DNA of 46,323 nt from Halovivax asiaticus JCM 14624 (GTDB taxonomy: Archaea; Halobacteriota; Halobacteria; Halobacteriales; Natrialbaceae): assembly GCF_000337515.1 (NCBI RefSeq), contig NZ_AOIQ01000017.1, positions 179,304-225,626 on the forward strand. Direction: 5' to 3'. Shown piece after piece: positions 7,625-15,064 of the stretch. Both the position numbers and the translations under genes were made by a program. The notes under the pieces are model-generated. The model was not told the origin of the DNA. It made no database searches and saw only the letters and a list, made by a program, of their open reading frames with translations. How positions within the stretch are numbered: the stretch's first letter is position 1; each line of letters opens with the position of its first letter.

Positions 7625-7864
7625 ATGATTCCAAGGGGGTCATTTCAATGCGCAATATGTGAGGAATGGCACCACTCGAGTAAGAAGAACAATGAATTCC
7701 GCTCTTATTTCCCGGAACGGAGAATTCCTGTTTGCGATTATTGCCTCCATGAATATCGGACGAGTCCAGAATACAAGGATCTCAGACCGGAGGTGGATCC
7801 CAACGACAAAGAGAAAATTGAGAGGATTCGAGAGTATTACGGCGAGAATCACATTTACTTTTAA
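7625..7864 (+). CDS. Small Cys/His-rich protein, 79 residues
   Basis: It has an ATG at 7625, CAIC and HH near the N-terminus and CDYC about 28 residues later, giving a probable zinc-binding CxxC...CxxC pair, and then a charged helical tail ending in YGENHIYF. It is AT-richer than the left operon and belongs to the cargo zone. The zinc site recalls HNH or treble-clef proteins but no catalytic HNH pattern is complete. Function unknown. Confidence 0.5.
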   Translation: MIPRGSFQCAICEEWHHSSKKNNEFRSYFPERRIPVCDYCLHEYRTSPEYKDLRPEVDPNDKEKIERIREYYGENHIYF

Positions 7865-7975
7865 TTGATTGCACGAGCCATTATATCCCCGCTATGACAG
7901 CCAGGATCATTTAATGAAATGAGGTAAAAGGATATCCGACCAATATCGTAGAAAGGTTAATGACTGTTCCCAATC

Positions 7976-8401
7976 ATGATCTGCGAAATGGAGTTTTCTG
8001 AATCGGATTGTTTGGAAGCATTGATCAGGGCTTCGAATCAGCTTGGCCGGACCCCGACCATGGACGAATACGATTCGATGAACCTCTCCCCTTCCGCATC
8101 TACGATCTCGGATCATTGCGGCACTTGGCAGCTCGCCATCGCAAAGGCGGGCTTGAATCGCGAATCACGCCGAGAGTACACCGAGGAAAACTGTATCAAT
8201 GCGCTCAAAAATGCCGCTGACATTCTTGGCTCAGAACCCAGTTTGAGCGAATATAGGAAATTAAGCCTTAGGCCCTCAGCGTCCACTATTCAAGATAGAT
8301 ATGGTTCATGGTCAGAGGCAAAAAAAGCAGCCGGTGTCGAAGATTACGGAGAACAAAGCCCAGAAGAAGAAGCTCGCGAGTTCTTCGATAAATTTGGGTG
8401 A
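7976..8401 (+). CDS. Protein with two homing-endonuclease-associated repeats, no nuclease domain
   Basis: A product of 141 residues containing two tandem copies of a ~50-residue unit, at about 6-53 and 61-108. Each has the signature of a helix, LG-x-x-P-(T/S)-x-x-(E/D)Y, (N/R)LSPSASTI and a closing GTW/GSW-x-x-A-x-x-x-AG(L/V). This is the HNH-endonuclease-associated repeat, a DNA-binding helical module. The usual HNH or other nuclease domain is missing, so it may act as a stand-alone DNA-binding protein. The ATG at 7988 is an equally good start. It lies in the AT-rich cargo zone. Confidence 0.65.
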   Translation: MICEMEFSESDCLEALIRASNQLGRTPTMDEYDSMNLSPSASTISDHCGTWQLAIAKAGLNRESRREYTEENCINALKNAADILGSEPSLSEYRKLSLRPSASTIQDRYGSWSEAKKAAGVEDYGEQSPEEEAREFFDKFG

Positions 8402-8546
8402 GGTAAATGAGTGCTCAACAACGATTCTGAACCGATCCGGAATATGTTGATATGCACTCCGACGTGGAACTCGAGGATCGAAAGCGGATCGAGAAGCCGC
8501 TAAATTATCATCGTAATATGAGCCTATATTCACAAATGAATTTATC

Positions 8547-9668
8547 TTAGTACCCCTGTCGTCGCATTACGTCTGCTGCAGCTGTTTTACTTACATCTAC
8601 GCCTTCCGTATCCCATGACCCCCAAAGTTCAGCAGGTATTGCGGGACAATCTCTGTCCTCAGTAACATGATTGTGATTTCTCAAGAAATCCATCCCGGAT
8701 TCGCTGACGTCTATTGCAAAATACCTGCTTTCTTCGACAACCTCCTCATGCCACATATTTAGCAACCTTCCGCCATACTCCTCATCTCGGTATTTTGGCC
8801 GAACATACACCTGTTGCAGACAAGGACGGTCTACTTGGCCAGGTTGATTCCAGAGAAGATATCCCACAATTTCTCCTTCAGAACCGATTTCTGGATTTCC
8901 GATTAATAGCCCCTTCTGATGATCTCCACGATAATAGCCAAAATTCGGGTACTCTATCTGTGATTCTCTTGTTAACCCGTGCAGGGTGGCATCCGCTGTA
9001 GTAGTTTCACCATCGCTTTCAACTTCATAGAATCTAAGACAATCACGCTCGATAGGCTTGCAACCTTTCCCCCAATCACCTTCTATCCAATCAAGTTCAA
9101 ATGAAGTCCGGTAGAGCGTTTGACTTGTGCCACCTATAGAAAGTCTGTATGGGCTGTTGCATTTTGCACAGCTGATTATAGTTAGATCTAATTGGTTCAA
9201 CTGCTCTTCGTTTTTAGGCTGGTTTTTGCATTTACATTCTGGTGGATCTTCCCTATCATCGGTCCATTCCCCCTCTTCGACTAATCGGTCAATCTGTTCC
9301 AGAGTATATTTCTCACCGAGGGTAAACCGACGAACATAGGCTTTCATCTTTTTCTGCATTACGTCTATTACCTCTCGATCTTCCCACTGGAAAATTATAT
9401 CCCGATTCCAAATTTCACCATAGGAATGGTATTCATTCTCTAATGAAAAGTTGTACAATGGTTTGAATTCATATTCGCCTTCTTCCTCAAGGAGACTGAA
9501 TATTTTCGCCGATGACTGTTGGAGAACGAGGAAAGCAGTACAGAATCTACCCTCTTTCTCCCCTCCAATATGCTGAGGGAGTATCTTGTCTACGCCATCC
9601 TTTTGCTCTAATCTCTCAATTTGCTCTGTATGATCGGGGTATTTCTGAATATTATTGACGTCAATCAT
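8547..9668 (-). CDS. Zinc-site protein with C-terminal GNAT acetyltransferase domain
   Basis: A product of 373 residues if started at the ATG at 9668. This start is chosen because a TATA-like CTTTTTAG lies ~28 bases upstream; the frame is open to an ATG at 9731. The N-terminal half matches nothing I know. A metal-binding-like segment CKCKN...CAKC is near residues 145-170. The C-terminal ~110 residues look like a GNAT fold: EIVGYLLWNQPG, VYVRPKYRDEEYGGRLLNMW (acetyl-CoA loop R-x-x-x-x-GG) and YFAIDVSESGMDFLRNH. AT-rich, on its own strand within the cargo zone, so likely acquired independently. It may modify a host or viral component; the target is unknown. Confidence 0.6.
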   Translation of the reverse strand: MIDVNNIQKYPDHTEQIERLEQKDGVDKILPQHIGGEKEGRFCTAFLVLQQSSAKIFSLLEEEGEYEFKPLYNFSLENEYHSYGEIWNRDIIFQWEDREVIDVMQKKMKAYVRRFTLGEKYTLEQIDRLVEEGEWTDDREDPPECKCKNQPKNEEQLNQLDLTIISCAKCNSPYRLSIGGTSQTLYRTSFELDWIEGDWGKGCKPIERDCLRFYEVESDGETTTADATLHGLTRESQIEYPNFGYYRGDHQKGLLIGNPEIGSEGEIVGYLLWNQPGQVDRPCLQQVYVRPKYRDEEYGGRLLNMWHEEVVEESRYFAIDVSESGMDFLRNHNHVTEDRDCPAIPAELWGSWDTEGVDVSKTAAADVMRRQGY

Positions 9669-9982
9669 CCTTAACCCCTTTTCATTGGTGCTAAAAAGAT
9701 GTTTTCCTGGGTGGGTCTGACACGGGAGCAAGTTCCTTGAACGGTTGATATTGGAAGTGCTTCGTTAGCTGGTTGTTCGGAAGCCACCACTTGCGCGCCG
9801 AGAGAACCGGTTTCCCGAATATGCACACGAGCGCCAGCTGGCCGTGTGCATATCCCGCGCCGATCGAGGCGACGCGCCGGCCAACCACTCGGTTAGCCTG
9901 ACAGAAACGCCCCCGATTATGGGCTGTGGGCCGGGTCCAGTGAGACGAAAAAACTAGGATCTGGGGGTCCGTGTGTACGAGT
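9669..9982. other. Cargo-zone intergenic stretch with nested palindrome
   Basis: No gene is supported in this stretch. It contains ATATGCACAC (9819-9828) and its perfect complement GTGTGCATAT (9844-9853), whose loop contains the palindrome GCCAGCTGGC (9833-9842), so the whole 35-base block is a nested dyad. The side near 9696 holds the TATA-like box of the GNAT gene, and GAAAAAACTAGG near 9948-9959 may be the TATA element of the gene starting at 9983. Confidence 0.55.
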
Positions 9983-10237
9983 ATGCGAATTCGAACGGAC
10001 GGCGATAAGGCGTACCGGAACGACGCTATTGAACGCGCTGCCGACTTCTACGACTGTAACAAGACGAAAGCCGTGGTCTCGGCGTGCGAAGACATCCCCG
10101 CGCTCGTAGCGGCAGCTCGCCAGGTGATCGAACGGGACGACCTCACCGCCGAGCAGCGTGAGGAGATCGCCGAGACGCTCTCGACGAGAGCAGTAAATTT
10201 CGAGATTGATACCATGGTTACGATGGAGACAGGATGA
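9983..10237 (+). CDS. DUF7692-like small protein
   Basis: An 84-residue soluble protein that begins MRIRTDGDKAYRNDAIERAA. It continues with FYDCNKTKAVVSACEDIPAL, which looks like a ribbon-helix-helix-type start (strand, two helices), and then an acidic helix LTAEQREEIAETL. Proteins with this opening are frequent on haloarchaeal plasmids and proviruses (DUF7692, from memory) and probably bind DNA or regulate copy number. The ATG at 9983 begins the conserved part; the GTG at 9971 is less likely because the TATA-like box is about 30 bases from 9983. Confidence 0.65.
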   Translation: MRIRTDGDKAYRNDAIERAADFYDCNKTKAVVSACEDIPALVAAARQVIERDDLTAEQREEIAETLSTRAVNFEIDTMVTMETG

Positions 10238-10325
10238 GAGTCAGGCCGCTCCCTTCAACTGAGTAAACCTGAAACAACCGGTAGGTGCGGATGCAAACCT
10301 AACGCGCTTCATCCTTTCAGGAAAT

Positions 10326-10374
10326 ACAGGTTTTGATAGAACTCTGCTGAATATATATCATATTCAGAACCTGT
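10326..10374. repeat. Nested inverted repeats in AT-rich spacer
   Basis: An outer pair, ACAGGTT (10326-10332) and AACCTGT (10368-10374), encloses an inner pair, TGAATAT (10348-10354) and ATATTCA (10360-10366). It sits between two cargo genes and could be a terminator, operator or cruciform site. Confidence 0.45.
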
Positions 10375-10475
10375 CTCTTTTCAGTTGCTATTCTTTTGAT
10401 GACATAAATGGTTGTAGTCTATACTAGGTTAAATTGGAGTGAAGAAGACGAGAACTTTTTTCTTCATCATCGTAA

Positions 10476-11093
10476 ATGGTTCACAGCATGTCAAATGCGG
10501 CTGAAGCACCTGATGAATACTCAACGAGGATGCTACCATTAAGGTGGGTAATTGGCATAATTGGATTCGTAATGGGGATACTCATTGGCTTCCTCATAAA
10601 CCCAAACAACTGGACTAATGCCGTAGAGAATCTAAGTGCTGTAGGTCCTACAGCCAGCGCTATAGCCACGTTGGCCTTAGTTTTTGTAACAATCGAATAT
10701 ACATGGAATACAAGAAACCTCGTGGATATCACCCACCAGCAACATCAGCAGTGGCGTTTGCGAGAAGTAGAAAATTGGTATAGAGACGTACTTGATGCTG
10801 CCAGAGGAATGCGGGAAATTTTACGCCGAGAGTTTGAACAGAGGCAGGAGCCTGTGGGTCCAGAAGTAGCCCGGAAGAATGGTATGGACGAATTTGTGGA
10901 AGATCTTCGTAAATATCGTCGCCGTCATCCTTCTACAGTTGACGATGACGACTTTCTTGAACTGCTCCGAGATACTGCTAATGAATGGTGGCTCATTGAC
11001 GTTAAGCAGCGTAGAATTACAGAAGATACTGACTTTCATTCTAAAATAAATAATATAATTGAACAGGCTGAACAGTCTCTCGATGAATATTGA
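10476..11093 (+). CDS. Two-helix membrane protein with long cytoplasmic helical tail
   Basis: Two membrane segments (about residues 20-42 and 54-78) are followed by ~130 residues of charged, helical sequence with WRLREVENWYRDVLDAARGMREIL, so the bulk probably faces the cytoplasm. Length 205; the second ATG at 10488 is also possible. No family is recognised. Membrane-anchored helical proteins in cargo positions of proviruses are often exclusion or abortive-infection factors, which is only an analogy. Base composition is clearly AT-richer than the viral core genes. Confidence 0.6.
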   Translation: MVHSMSNAAEAPDEYSTRMLPLRWVIGIIGFVMGILIGFLINPNNWTNAVENLSAVGPTASAIATLALVFVTIEYTWNTRNLVDITHQQHQQWRLREVENWYRDVLDAARGMREILRREFEQRQEPVGPEVARKNGMDEFVEDLRKYRRRHPSTVDDDDFLELLRDTANEWWLIDVKQRRITEDTDFHSKINNIIEQAEQSLDEY

Positions 11094-11187
11094 TAGAAGG
11101 GACAGGCGCTAGTAAGGGGCTAACACATCTAAATACTATAATAATCGAAACGCCTATACCGGTGCAGCCCTATCCTCGGTGCTACCC

Positions 11188-11352
11188 ATGCCCCACTATC
11201 GGGTGGTAGCTACCGAGACGGGCGAATTTGGCCGAGGCAGCGTCGAGACCGTTGTAGAAGCTGATTCTAAGGAAGACGCGAAGGACCTTGTCGACCCAGG
11301 ATTCAGAGCAGATTATGAGGTAAATCATGTAGAAGATCCAACCCCAAAATAA
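11188..11352 (+). CDS. Small protein, 54 residues
   Basis: ATG at 11188; begins MPHYRVVATETGEFGRGSVETVVEA and ends EDPTPK. The pattern (strand, VETVVEADSKEDAKDL helix, strand YEVNHVEDP) looks like a compact alpha/beta single domain. The stop TAA runs directly into the ATG of the next gene, so the two are probably one transcription unit. Below usual gene-caller length limits, but its codons and packing support it. Confidence 0.55.
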   Translation: MPHYRVVATETGEFGRGSVETVVEADSKEDAKDLVDPGFRADYEVNHVEDPTPK

Positions 11353-11724
11353 ATGTCCAGCCGAACTGATGACTATCAGGAAATGAATCGGAGCGCCCGC
11401 GTTCGTGGCCCTAGTAGAAGGTCTGATCTTCTTGCGTTCAAGAGCCCTCATCGCTCGCGGTTAACAAATCTCAGTATACACGCTGAAGAAAAGAACTGGT
11501 TTGAACTAGTGATCCGGAATCAGCCGGATGAGGATGATCCTGACGAAAGGACGCGGCGATTTCTCCGGCTCCCCAAGGATGGGCATATTACGATACAACG
11601 CTCTTTCGATAAGCCATTGTGCATGGTAGAGGCTGGTTGTCAGATAGCTGTTCTGAATCGGTCACAGGGGTCAAAGAATACTGACTACGCGGTCAATATG
11701 CAGTTCATGGAGCAGAATCCCTAA
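11353..11724 (+). CDS. Hypothetical protein, 123 residues
   Basis: Starts at the ATG abutting the upstream TAA. It is a basic N-terminus (RVRGPSRRSDLLAFKSPHRSRL) followed by beta-rich sequence with FELVIRNQPDED, RRFLRLPKDGHITIQRS and NMQFMEQNP, and no membrane segment. It pairs with the 54-residue protein upstream. No family recognised. Confidence 0.5.
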   Translation: MSSRTDDYQEMNRSARVRGPSRRSDLLAFKSPHRSRLTNLSIHAEEKNWFELVIRNQPDEDDPDERTRRFLRLPKDGHITIQRSFDKPLCMVEAGCQIAVLNRSQGSKNTDYAVNMQFMEQNP

Positions 11725-11913
11725 CAAATTTCCATCACCCGGTTTAGTTTCGCCATCTAATTTCTATTGAATCTGTTAGCTTTGACGGACAACGCACGAC
11801 CGGGGCTTGATTGCTATCGATGAAGTTGATTGCTGCTCCGTTGCTTTCTTCGCCTGTACTGACCCTCGACGAGGGCTGTTACCTGCGACGTCATGACTAC
11901 GGTAGAACGGAAT

Positions 11914-12063
11914 TCATTGAGTGACCGGGAGGTCGAACTCCGTAGCGAGTTCCGCGGCCAGGAGTCGGCATTGGGCAGCGCGTTTCGAGTCGGCCGGGCG
12001 ATACTGCTCGAGCAGTTCGAGCGCGTCGATGAGCACGACCGCGTCGTCCTGACTGAGCTTCAT
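11914..12063 (-). CDS. Small protein, 49 residues, leaderless
   Basis: Reading leftwards from the ATG at 12063 gives MKLSQDDAVVLIDALELLEQ and then a second helix ending FDLPVTQ: an acidic two-helix protein with normal haloarchaeal codons. A TATA element (CCTTTTTATCC on this strand, 12088-12098) sits about 30 bases upstream, as expected for a leaderless transcript. The overlapping open frame on the + strand has poorer composition. Function unknown. Confidence 0.6.
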   Translation of the reverse strand: MKLSQDDAVVLIDALELLEQYRPADSKRAAQCRLLAAELATEFDLPVTQ

Positions 12064-12087
12064 CGGGCCAGGGTGGCCGCGTGATAG

Positions 12088-12098
12088 GATAAAAAGGT
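12088..12098 (-). promoter_or_regulatory. TATA box of the 49-residue gene
   Basis: CCTTTTTATCC on the - strand, centred about 30 bases upstream of the ATG at 12063. Confidence 0.5.
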
Positions 12099-12162
12099 AC
12101 GTATCGGAAGAACGGAAACGACCCGGATAGGGCTACGTCGACGGCTCCACCAATGCTGCTGT

Positions 12163-12528
12163 ATGGAGAATCCGATCAAGTACCACCTGCAGCGGAAGCG
12201 AGTCGTTCGACGCGAACTCTCCGAACTGCTCATCCGCCGCCAAGACGAGGACGTGGAGCGCCTGCTCGACGCACTGCTACGGTTGTACGGGATGCCGAGC
12301 GGGCTTATCGCCGTTCGCGACGGTGGACTTGAGGCGATCACATACCAGCACAACGTCAGGGGAAACTCTGGCCGCGACACGATCCGCAGCAATTCGATTC
12401 GGCCGAACGGCATTGTGCGTCGGGGAGATCGACTCGCAGAAGCGGTAACCCCAGTAGAGTGGCTTGAGGAGCATCACGACGATCTTGATTGGATCCGGCA
12501 CGATCTGCGAGAGGATCTTGAAGACTGA
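12163..12528 (+). CDS. Hypothetical helical protein, 121 residues
   Basis: Begins MENPIKYHLQRKRVVRRELS, then RRQDEDVERLLDALLRLYGMP, and ends in an acidic helix with WLEEHHDDLDWIRHDLREDLED. Third positions are strongly G/C, unlike the AT-rich cargo just before, so it may belong with the viral core. It faces the virion operon convergently (38-base gap to the nuclease gene). No family recognised. Confidence 0.55.
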   Translation: MENPIKYHLQRKRVVRRELSELLIRRQDEDVERLLDALLRLYGMPSGLIAVRDGGLEAITYQHNVRGNSGRDTIRSNSIRPNGIVRRGDRLAEAVTPVEWLEEHHDDLDWIRHDLREDLED

Positions 12529-12565
12529 TCTGGAAAGTTTCAACTGGCACCCGTTCTCAACCGGA

Positions 12566-12949
12566 TTAGAGCACGTCGCCGATCGCGATCTTCGCCTGTT
12601 GGGTTTCGCGGTGATCGCCGCCACCGTGCCACCGGAGCAGCGGGAGGTTCGCCGCCTTGACCATCTTGTCCTTGACGATCGTACAGCCTGAGCGGCCGTG
12701 CGGTCGGTAGACGACGAAGCAGTACCAGCCGTTGTGCCGCCGGAGCTTTCGGTGATAGGCGTGATATACCTTGAAGTTGCCCGGCTGGCCGTCGGCGTGT
12801 TCGAGCATCGTCGACTTGATCTCGACCGGCGTGCCGTTCCCGAAGCGGGCATCGTGCCAGCTCGCCCGTTCGAGATCGAAGCGACGCTTCGCGGCCATCC
12901 GCTTCTCGCAGATCGTACCGAAGTGGTTCGCCCGCTTCGAGCGATTCAC
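12566..12949 (-). CDS. PD-(D/E)XK-like resolvase/nuclease
   Basis: A 127-residue basic protein. SKRANHFGTICEKRMAAKR opens with a helix, and RASWHDARFGNGTPVEIKST supplies D-x(n)-E-x-K, the PD-(D/E)XK catalytic arrangement, with VYHAYHRKLRRHNGWYCFVV as the next strand-helix pair. Archaeal Holliday-junction resolvases and Vsr-like nucleases share this plan. The GTG at 12949 is supported by a TATA box 27 bases upstream. It lies downstream of the virion operon with its own promoter and may trim recombination or replication intermediates. Confidence 0.65.
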   Translation of the reverse strand: MNRSKRANHFGTICEKRMAAKRRFDLERASWHDARFGNGTPVEIKSTMLEHADGQPGNFKVYHAYHRKLRRHNGWYCFVVYRPHGRSGCTIVKDKMVKAANLPLLRWHGGGDHRETQQAKIAIGDVL

Positions 12950-12970
12950 GCCGAACCACGCGCCACGCGC

Positions 12971-12981
12971 GTTTTATATAT
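12971..12981 (-). promoter_or_regulatory. TATA box of the resolvase-like gene
   Basis: ATATATAAAAC on the - strand, centred 27 bases before the GTG at 12949, the typical spacing for a leaderless haloarchaeal transcript. Confidence 0.65.
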
Positions 12982-13100
12982 CGACTCCTCTCGGCTGTCA
13001 CCAGGCGTGAGCGGTGGGCCGCAAGGTTCGACGGGTTTCGAGAGAACCGCAGTAGTAGTGGGGCGTCTCGTGTCGTTGCCAAGATGCCATCGCACTCCCG

Positions 13101-14273
13101 TCATGCGATTGTGGCCTCCACGTTGGCAACGGCCTCAGTGTGTTTTCCGTTACGATCGTATTCGTTCCATCGCTTCCGGACGGTCTCACGGCTCCACGGG
13201 ACGAATTCGGCCACTTGCCGGTTACTCATCCCCTGCTGTTTCGCCCGGATTACGGTGTAGAGCGCGGCCTTCTCCACAGCCTCTTTCTCGCTTACATCCT
13301 CGCCCTCGTCGTCGGAACGGAGGTCGTGCCAACTCCAGGCGGTCGCCTCGTGCGTGTCGAAGCGCCAGTCAGTCGGCGGGATTCCGGTGATGACCGCAAT
13401 CTTGCCCTGGGGCTTGCGATTCCGGATCGAGTCGTAGATTGTCGCCTCTTTCTTCCCGTCCTTCTTGACGACCTTCGACTGCTCGCGAACCATCGGGTGA
13501 ACGTCGCCGCCGTCGTGGCCGATAATGATGAGCGACCCGCCGTACTTGCGGATCTTGTAGACGAGTGGCCCCATTTTCTGCCGGGTTTCGTACCCCTGTG
13601 CGCCGCCACCTGCAGCGTGGCTCGACGCCTCGTCGAAGATGAACAGCTTCGGCGTCTGTTCGTTCTCGGTGGGTTCGCCGTCCTGCTTGATCCACTCGTC
13701 GAGCGCGCCGTAGTTGGCGAGCCAGCCGTCACGAAGCCGGCCCTCGCCGTCGGTCCACTCGGTGGTTTCCTCGAGCGTCTGGATGTTCGACGCGACGAGT
13801 GCGTCCCCCGGCTGGTGGTGGCGCCAGCGCTGGCCGAGCAGGAGCGCGAAGTCAGTCTTCCCGCTGCCGGGCTCGGCGTAGATGTAGATGATCGACGCCG
13901 GGCCGGTGACGAGATCGTCGACGTTCCCGATCGCTTGGATACCGCTTACGTCCGCGCGCTGGTTGGTGTCGCCGGTGAGGTGCTTGACCGTCGCCATGTC
14001 GCCGTTTTCAAGCGCCTGGCGGGCGACCTGCGTGCCCTCGATCCGCTGGATCTGGCGATGCTTATCGAGGTCTTTGGACTTCGCAGGGAGTTCGTCGGGC
14101 CGGTCACACTCCGTCGGATCGTAGTGAACCGCGCGGATCGAGAGCGCCCGCTCGATCTTCGGATCCCGGACGATACCCGTGTGCGGGAGGAGTTCGCGGT
14201 TTGCGCGGGCCTGGTAACCGTCCTGATGCTCGCGGAGTTGTGCCGCGGTGAAGATCTCCTGCTCGTCGGTCAC
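13101..14273 (-). CDS. VP8-like packaging/assembly ATPase with C-terminal HTH
   Basis: Starts at a GTG (14273) that overlaps the upstream gene's stop (GTGA) and gives 390 residues; the frame is open further upstream but that part is out-of-frame overlap with the neighbour. Walker A AEPGSGKT lies at about 133-140 and Walker B KLFIFDEAS at about 209-217, with sensor-like LIIIGHDGGDVHP later, as in Zot/FtsK-type P-loop proteins. The last ~45 residues form a helix-turn-helix, MSNRQVAEFVPWSRETVRKRW. It closes the virion operon at the place where pleolipoviruses encode VP8, a putative NTPase found in virions of the type member. Probable role: genome handling or virion assembly at the membrane. Confidence 0.8.
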   Translation of the reverse strand: MTDEQEIFTAAQLREHQDGYQARANRELLPHTGIVRDPKIERALSIRAVHYDPTECDRPDELPAKSKDLDKHRQIQRIEGTQVARQALENGDMATVKHLTGDTNQRADVSGIQAIGNVDDLVTGPASIIYIYAEPGSGKTDFALLLGQRWRHHQPGDALVASNIQTLEETTEWTDGEGRLRDGWLANYGALDEWIKQDGEPTENEQTPKLFIFDEASSHAAGGGAQGYETRQKMGPLVYKIRKYGGSLIIIGHDGGDVHPMVREQSKVVKKDGKKEATIYDSIRNRKPQGKIAVITGIPPTDWRFDTHEATAWSWHDLRSDDEGEDVSEKEAVEKAALYTVIRAKQQGMSNRQVAEFVPWSRETVRKRWNEYDRNGKHTEAVANVEATIA

Positions 14274-15064
14274 CGCTGCCCACCCCCGTCCGTGGCGGCC
14301 TGCTGGCCAGCGTCGACGGTGACGCCTTCGGGGTTCGCGACCGGATCGTACTCGTGTTCGTAGTCTCCGAGGTCGCGAATCTCGTCGGTGTCCCACTCCT
14401 GCGATTCGTCTTCGGCGGCCTCGAACCGTTCTTTCACGGCGGTCTTCTGGCCCATTAGCCCACGCTCGTCGGCTTCGGCCTGGAAGTTCACGACGTCGCG
14501 CTCGATCTCGACGCCCATGCGGGAGATGCGGGCGCGCAGCTTGTTGTACGCGATCGCGGTCTCGATCAACTGGCCGTGGATGTCTTCCATCATGGCCTTC
14601 ACAGTGATGAGCTTCGAGTCGGCGAGTTCCGAAAAGTGACAGCCGGTGACGATCAGCTCGTCTTGTTCGTCGAACCACTCGAATTCACGCACTTCGAACG
14701 CGTCCCCGTCGTTGACGACGTACGGACTTGGCCCTTCGACGGTCTTTTTCTTCCATACCTCGGGCTCGACGTAGTACTTCTCTCTGTCGTCAGTGACGCC
14801 GTTGATGTGGTGAACCGTGATCATATTCCGGAGCCGGAGCTTGCGAACGAGCCAGACGAAGAATCCGAATAGCGGCGGTCCTAACAGCATGAACGCGGCG
14901 ATCCACCCCATCACGACCGGCGGGATTCCTGGCAGGGTTGGCTTCAGCCAGACGATCGCGATCGCCGTCGACACCAGGAGGCCCGCGACGAGCAGCTGCG
15001 CTTCGGCGACGATGTAGGTCAGCCGGTCCTTCCAACTTCCGAACGTCGTGGATATGTCGTTCAT
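14270..15064 (-). CDS. Pleolipovirus ORF7-like membrane protein
   Basis: Two transmembrane segments (about 18-40 and 48-72) are followed by a basic stop-transfer RKLRLRN and ~190 cytoplasmic residues rich in beta strands then a helical, acidic tail. The start ATG overlaps the previous stop (ATGA) and the stop overlaps the ATPase start, so these three genes are translationally coupled. Position and topology match the conserved gene between spike and VP8 in pleolipoviruses. It may link membrane, virion proteins and ATPase. 264 residues. Confidence 0.7.
   Translation of the reverse strand: MNDISTTFGSWKDRLTYIVAEAQLLVAGLLVSTAIAIVWLKPTLPGIPPVVMGWIAAFMLLGPPLFGFFVWLVRKLRLRNMITVHHINGVTDDREKYYVEPEVWKKKTVEGPSPYVVNDGDAFEVREFEWFDEQDELIVTGCHFSELADSKLITVKAMMEDIHGQLIETAIAYNKLRARISRMGVEIERDVVNFQAEADERGLMGQKTAVKERFEAAEDESQEWDTDEIRDLGDYEHEYDPVANPEGVTVDAGQQAATDGGGQR

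Noticed and set aside
11893-12084. 63-residue + strand frame
   Set aside because: Shadow of the better supported 49-residue - strand gene with its own TATA box.
12946-13104. 52-residue - strand frame between ATPase and resolvase-like gene, overlapping both by four bases
   Set aside because: The overlaps are suggestive, but codon use is poor and the TATA box of the next gene lies inside it. Left out without conservation data.
14274-14678. Upstream extension of the ATPase frame to an ATG at 14678
   Set aside because: Its translation is arginine-rich antisense-like sequence overlapping the ORF7-like gene; the GTG at 14273 with GTGA overlap is the natural start.
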